Shown: positions 57,636 to 59,579 of the stretch, piece by piece | Numbering within the stretch: position 1 is the first letter of the stretch | Layout of the letters: each line of letters opens with the position of its first letter | DNA from: Neolewinella aurantiaca | Lineage (GTDB): Bacteria; Bacteroidota; Bacteroidia; Chitinophagales; Saprospiraceae | DNA: 59,579 nucleotides | Assembly (NCBI RefSeq): GCF_008014675.1 | Contig: NZ_VOXD01000038.1 | Location: 1 to 59,579, forward strand | Reading direction: 5' to 3' | Notes under the pieces: generated by a model | The model's database searches: none | Told to the model about the DNA's origin: nothing | The model's input: only the letters and a program-made list of their open reading frames with translations | Made by a program: the position numbers and the translations under genes

Positions 57636-59252
57636 CTATCTACCCAGCACCCGGCGAATTGCCACCTTACCCCCAAATTCAAAGACGTAAATCCGAATAC
57701 CGGAATAATTGTCAATTGCAGTTGCGGAGTTAACGTTGGCGGTGCCGCGCGAGATCAACCGTCCATCAAGACTAAGGACGGTTACGTTGGCAACACCGGA
57801 ACCCGGAGTATTGACAGTATAATTTTCCGACGTAAGGGTAACGTCGAGCGCAGGTGCAGTTCGCAGGCCCGGAACCGAAACGACCTCTACGCCTACGTCA
57901 ATCCGGTAAATTTCCCGTCCCAGATCAGGATCAATGTTACCCGCAAAATAGAGCTGACTGTCTTGCACGTCGAGTAACTGTAAGGAGTAGTTAGCACTCG
58001 AAGTTTCAAGCATTGTGGTGCTGTAGTAATTCACCAATTCACCGGTTGCCAGTTCGTAGCGGTAGAAGTCCAATGGTCCACGCCTGGAACTAAGGGTTGC
58101 AACAAAAAAAACGTAGCCTCCGGAATGGAGTAAATTAGTAACGGACTCGGCGCTCGTGCTCGCAAAAACGGTAGAGGTTCCCGCTTCGGTGCCATCGGTA
58201 ATCTTTATTGCAATATCGCTGAAAACACCTCCTTCCGTTTGCCACATCAGAGTGTCTCCAATCCTGACAGCCGGAGCGGTCTGGCGGGCGGCGAGCGCAA
58301 AACGCCCTTCTCCGAATAGCTTAACGGGTTCATCAATACCATTAAAGACGTAGTAGTCGTCCGTATCGATGTCCTTCTGAACACGACCGATCCGTAAGCT
58401 GTCGGATATCTCGTACCAGCGCTCAACGAACAGGCTCTCACCTTCGTCGTTCAGGTAGCGACGCAACGTATCGGTGTCTGCATCGTAGACGTAAGAAGAC
58501 CTCCGCTCGGGACTACTGAGTGAAGCATCCAGGCTAAACACCAAATTGCCGTTCACCGCCCTTGGCGCGAAAGCCTGATCGAAGCTGCTCTGGCCCGGAA
58601 TGAAGGCCAGGCGTCGGACGGTATCGGTAGCATAGAACAGACCACCGGTGAACTGCTCGGAGCCATTGGCTACGTAAGCAATGCCTTCGTTGTACGGCGT
58701 AATGGAGCCTCCGGGGAAGTTATCACGGTCGGTACTCAACGTTACACTGGTAGCAAGTTGGGTGCCGGCTCCGTCGAAGAAGCGGTAGAGCGTCGTTCCC
58801 AGCGTAAGGTACAATGCACCGTTGGTTCCGAACTCCATTGCCGTGATGCTTGAGGTCGTATTCTCCGGGTCAGGGTCGAAGAAGACCGTAGTACCTTCTT
58901 CGGAGCCATCAGATACCCAGACGGCACCACCGTTGACCGGGTCTTTAGCTGCGAAATACGCAAAGCCGTTGCGGGAGGTAAGAAACTTAACCCCGCTGTC
59001 TTCTGCTCCGGGGTTGATGTCTTTTAACAGCGCGAATTGCCCTTCGATGAGCAGACATGGTTCCGCTCCGGTGCTTTCGGATGTCGCAACCGTTACTACG
59101 CCGGTGCGTACCCGGGCGGTTTGTTGTTCTGTACACAGGGAACATTCGAAGCCATCTTCAGCACCGGTATTGTAATCAATGACCAGTTCGGGCTGGGCGG
59201 AGAGACTTACTGCACATAAAGCAGCGATAAATAAAAGTAAGTTTTTAATCAT
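57636..59252 (-). CDS. Exported T9SS cargo protein with ELWxxDGT-like repeats
   Basis: A 538-residue protein with signal peptide MIKNLLLFIAALCAVSLSA (cleaved near residue 19), followed by repeats about 50 residues long of the ELWxxDGT/hyalin type. An example is AVWVSDGSEEGTTVFF (near 115). The repeat type is typical of Bacteroidota surface proteins. The last 70 residues form a degenerate T9SS type A sorting domain (ANVTVLSLDGRLISRGTA ... IRIYVFEFGGKVAIRRV). The start at 59252 is preferred over 59273. A half-copy of the 18-bp motif (57849-57858, CGCAGGTGCA) falls in the linker before the sorting domain, encoding TAPA. Confidence 0.75.
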   Translation of the reverse strand: MIKNLLLFIAALCAVSLSAQPELVIDYNTGAEDGFECSLCTEQQTARVRTGVVTVATSESTGAEPCLLIEGQFALLKDINPGAEDSGVKFLTSRNGFAYFAAKDPVNGGAVWVSDGSEEGTTVFFDPDPENTTSSITAMEFGTNGALYLTLGTTLYRFFDGAGTQLATSVTLSTDRDNFPGGSITPYNEGIAYVANGSEQFTGGLFYATDTVRRLAFIPGQSSFDQAFAPRAVNGNLVFSLDASLSSPERRSSYVYDADTDTLRRYLNDEGESLFVERWYEISDSLRIGRVQKDIDTDDYYVFNGIDEPVKLFGEGRFALAARQTAPAVRIGDTLMWQTEGGVFSDIAIKITDGTEAGTSTVFASTSAESVTNLLHSGGYVFFVATLSSRRGPLDFYRYELATGELVNYYSTTMLETSSANYSLQLLDVQDSQLYFAGNIDPDLGREIYRIDVGVEVVSVPGLRTAPALDVTLTSENYTVNTPGSGVANVTVLSLDGRLISRGTANVNSATAIDNYSGIRIYVFEFGGKVAIRRVLGR

Positions 59253-59342
59253 TTGGGGGGTATTTGAATACAAAAAATTCTGGCCGTTCCTAATAGCACG
59301 ACCCTAATAAAAAGTTTACTCTGAGGATAAATTACACCAGAA

Positions 59343-59480
59343 TTATTTTTCTTTTGTAGCAAGTTCCGCTTCAAGTTTTTCCACTCGTTTAAGCAAGTCG
59401 ATCTGATATAAGGTTAACTCTTCTATTTTTGGCGGTGTATCAAATGTAAGGATGGATAAACCTAAAAAATGCAGTGGAGC
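59343..59480 (-). pseudogene. C-terminal remnant of a protein, cut off by an insertion sequence
   Basis: On the minus strand a frame ending at 59343 encodes DFAPLHFLGLSILTFDT, then an apparent coiled coil ending DLLKRVEKLEAELATKEK. Such ends are common in Bacteroidota tail-fibre or S74-like proteins, though the family is not certain. The frame meets the transposase leader at about 59480, where the gene's beginning is missing. This could be a gene broken by the IS, or a normal gene whose start lies in sequence I cannot see. Confidence 0.4.
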
Positions 59481-59484
59481 AAAA

Positions 59485-59502
59485 TCACTATCTTGATAGT
59501 GA
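59485..59502. other. 18-bp palindrome upstream of the IS1 transposase
   Basis: TCACTATC-TT-GATAGTGA, perfect eight-base arms, 15 bases before the transposase ATG. It probably lies in the left end of the element and could block read-through or bind the transposase. Confidence 0.4.
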
Positions 59503-59517
59503 CAAAACTCTCAAAAC

Positions 59518-59579
59518 ATGCTCATCTGCCCCAGCTGCACAAGTGGTAAGATAGTCAAGAATGGCAAGACTTACTACGG
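59518..59579 (+). mobile_element. Start of an IS1-family transposase (InsA-like), cut by the window edge
   Basis: The last 62 bases encode MLICPSCTSGKIVKNGKTYY, the zinc-finger N-terminus of IS1-family InsA/InsAB proteins (CPxC followed by a basic KNGK stretch). The rest lies outside. The left terminal inverted repeat should lie somewhere between about 59460 and 59510, but it cannot be fixed without the other end. Confidence 0.7.

Noticed and set aside
1..59579. tRNA or rRNA genes
   Set aside because: No cloverleaf with a TTCGAAT-type T-loop or rRNA-like block was found on either strand by eye.

Overview
The window looks like chromosomal DNA from a Bacteroidota bacterium, most likely a Saprospiria/Lewinella-type marine heterotroph. 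Supporting signs are type IX secretion (PorV plus cargo with C-terminal sorting domains), a SusC/SusD system, Bacteroidota-restricted families (DUF3822, DUF4293, DUF2851, GIN-domain protein), a LytS/LytTR two-component pair, and promoter boxes of the form TAnnTTTG / TAnnTTCG in place of -10/-35 boxes and Shine-Dalgarno sites. Assignment to Saprospiria is inference from gene content and moderate GC. I see no tRNA, rRNA or CRISPR array.

Layout. 1-4.2 kb: a truncated gene, a membrane-anchored protein, DUF3822, an RsmD-like methyltransferase, a GNAT acetyltransferase and a GIN-domain adhesin-like protein. 4.2-9.0 kb (minus): a secreted beta-helix protein with a T9SS domain, then PriA. 9.1-15.6 kb: a DUF4291 protein with an extra N-terminal helical region, dihydrofolate reductase, PorV, DUF1015, a sterol-desaturase-like hydroxylase and a voltage-gated cation channel. 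15.7-23.7 kb (minus): a polysaccharide-utilisation locus, SusC-SusD-SusE followed by a GH53 endo-galactanase, which points to beta-1,4-galactan uptake. 24.4-28.3 kb (minus): an MbnP-like lipoprotein and the cysC-cysD-cysN sulfate-activation operon. 28.5-39 kb: thioredoxin-like protein, DnaN, DUF2851, a DUF5060 glycoside-hydrolase-like lipoprotein, a GH3 acyl-adenylate enzyme, a small basic protein, a FemAB/BioF2-like acetyltransferase and a double-UspA protein. 39.2-45.2 kb: a 2016-residue alpha-2-macroglobulin. 45.4-57.4 kb: aquaporin, LytTR/LytS pair, FKBP lipoprotein, SpoU methyltransferase, a TMTC-like TPR glycosyltransferase, SurE, a hidden 43-codon transcription unit, thiolase, DUF4293 and MscL. 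57.6-59.6 kb: a T9SS cargo protein, the 3' remnant of another gene, and the beginning of an IS1-family transposase at the window edge.

The most striking signal is not a gene. An 18-bp motif, TGCACCTGCGNNNGCGCC, occurs 12 times exactly, with about 9 further near-copies. It is in both orientations, mostly between genes and often beside terminators, but also inside at least four coding sequences, where it encodes the same short peptides in unrelated proteins. Its density and lack of strand bias resemble a DNA uptake sequence or another genome-wide recognition site more than a classical mobile element. Other points to check are a SusD carrying two inserted SusE/F-type modules, a GPPY in place of DPPY in RsmD, an 82-bp element with 17-bp inverted termini, a structured porV leader with two C-tracts, and promoter boxes placed so close to ATG that two mRNAs may be leaderless.
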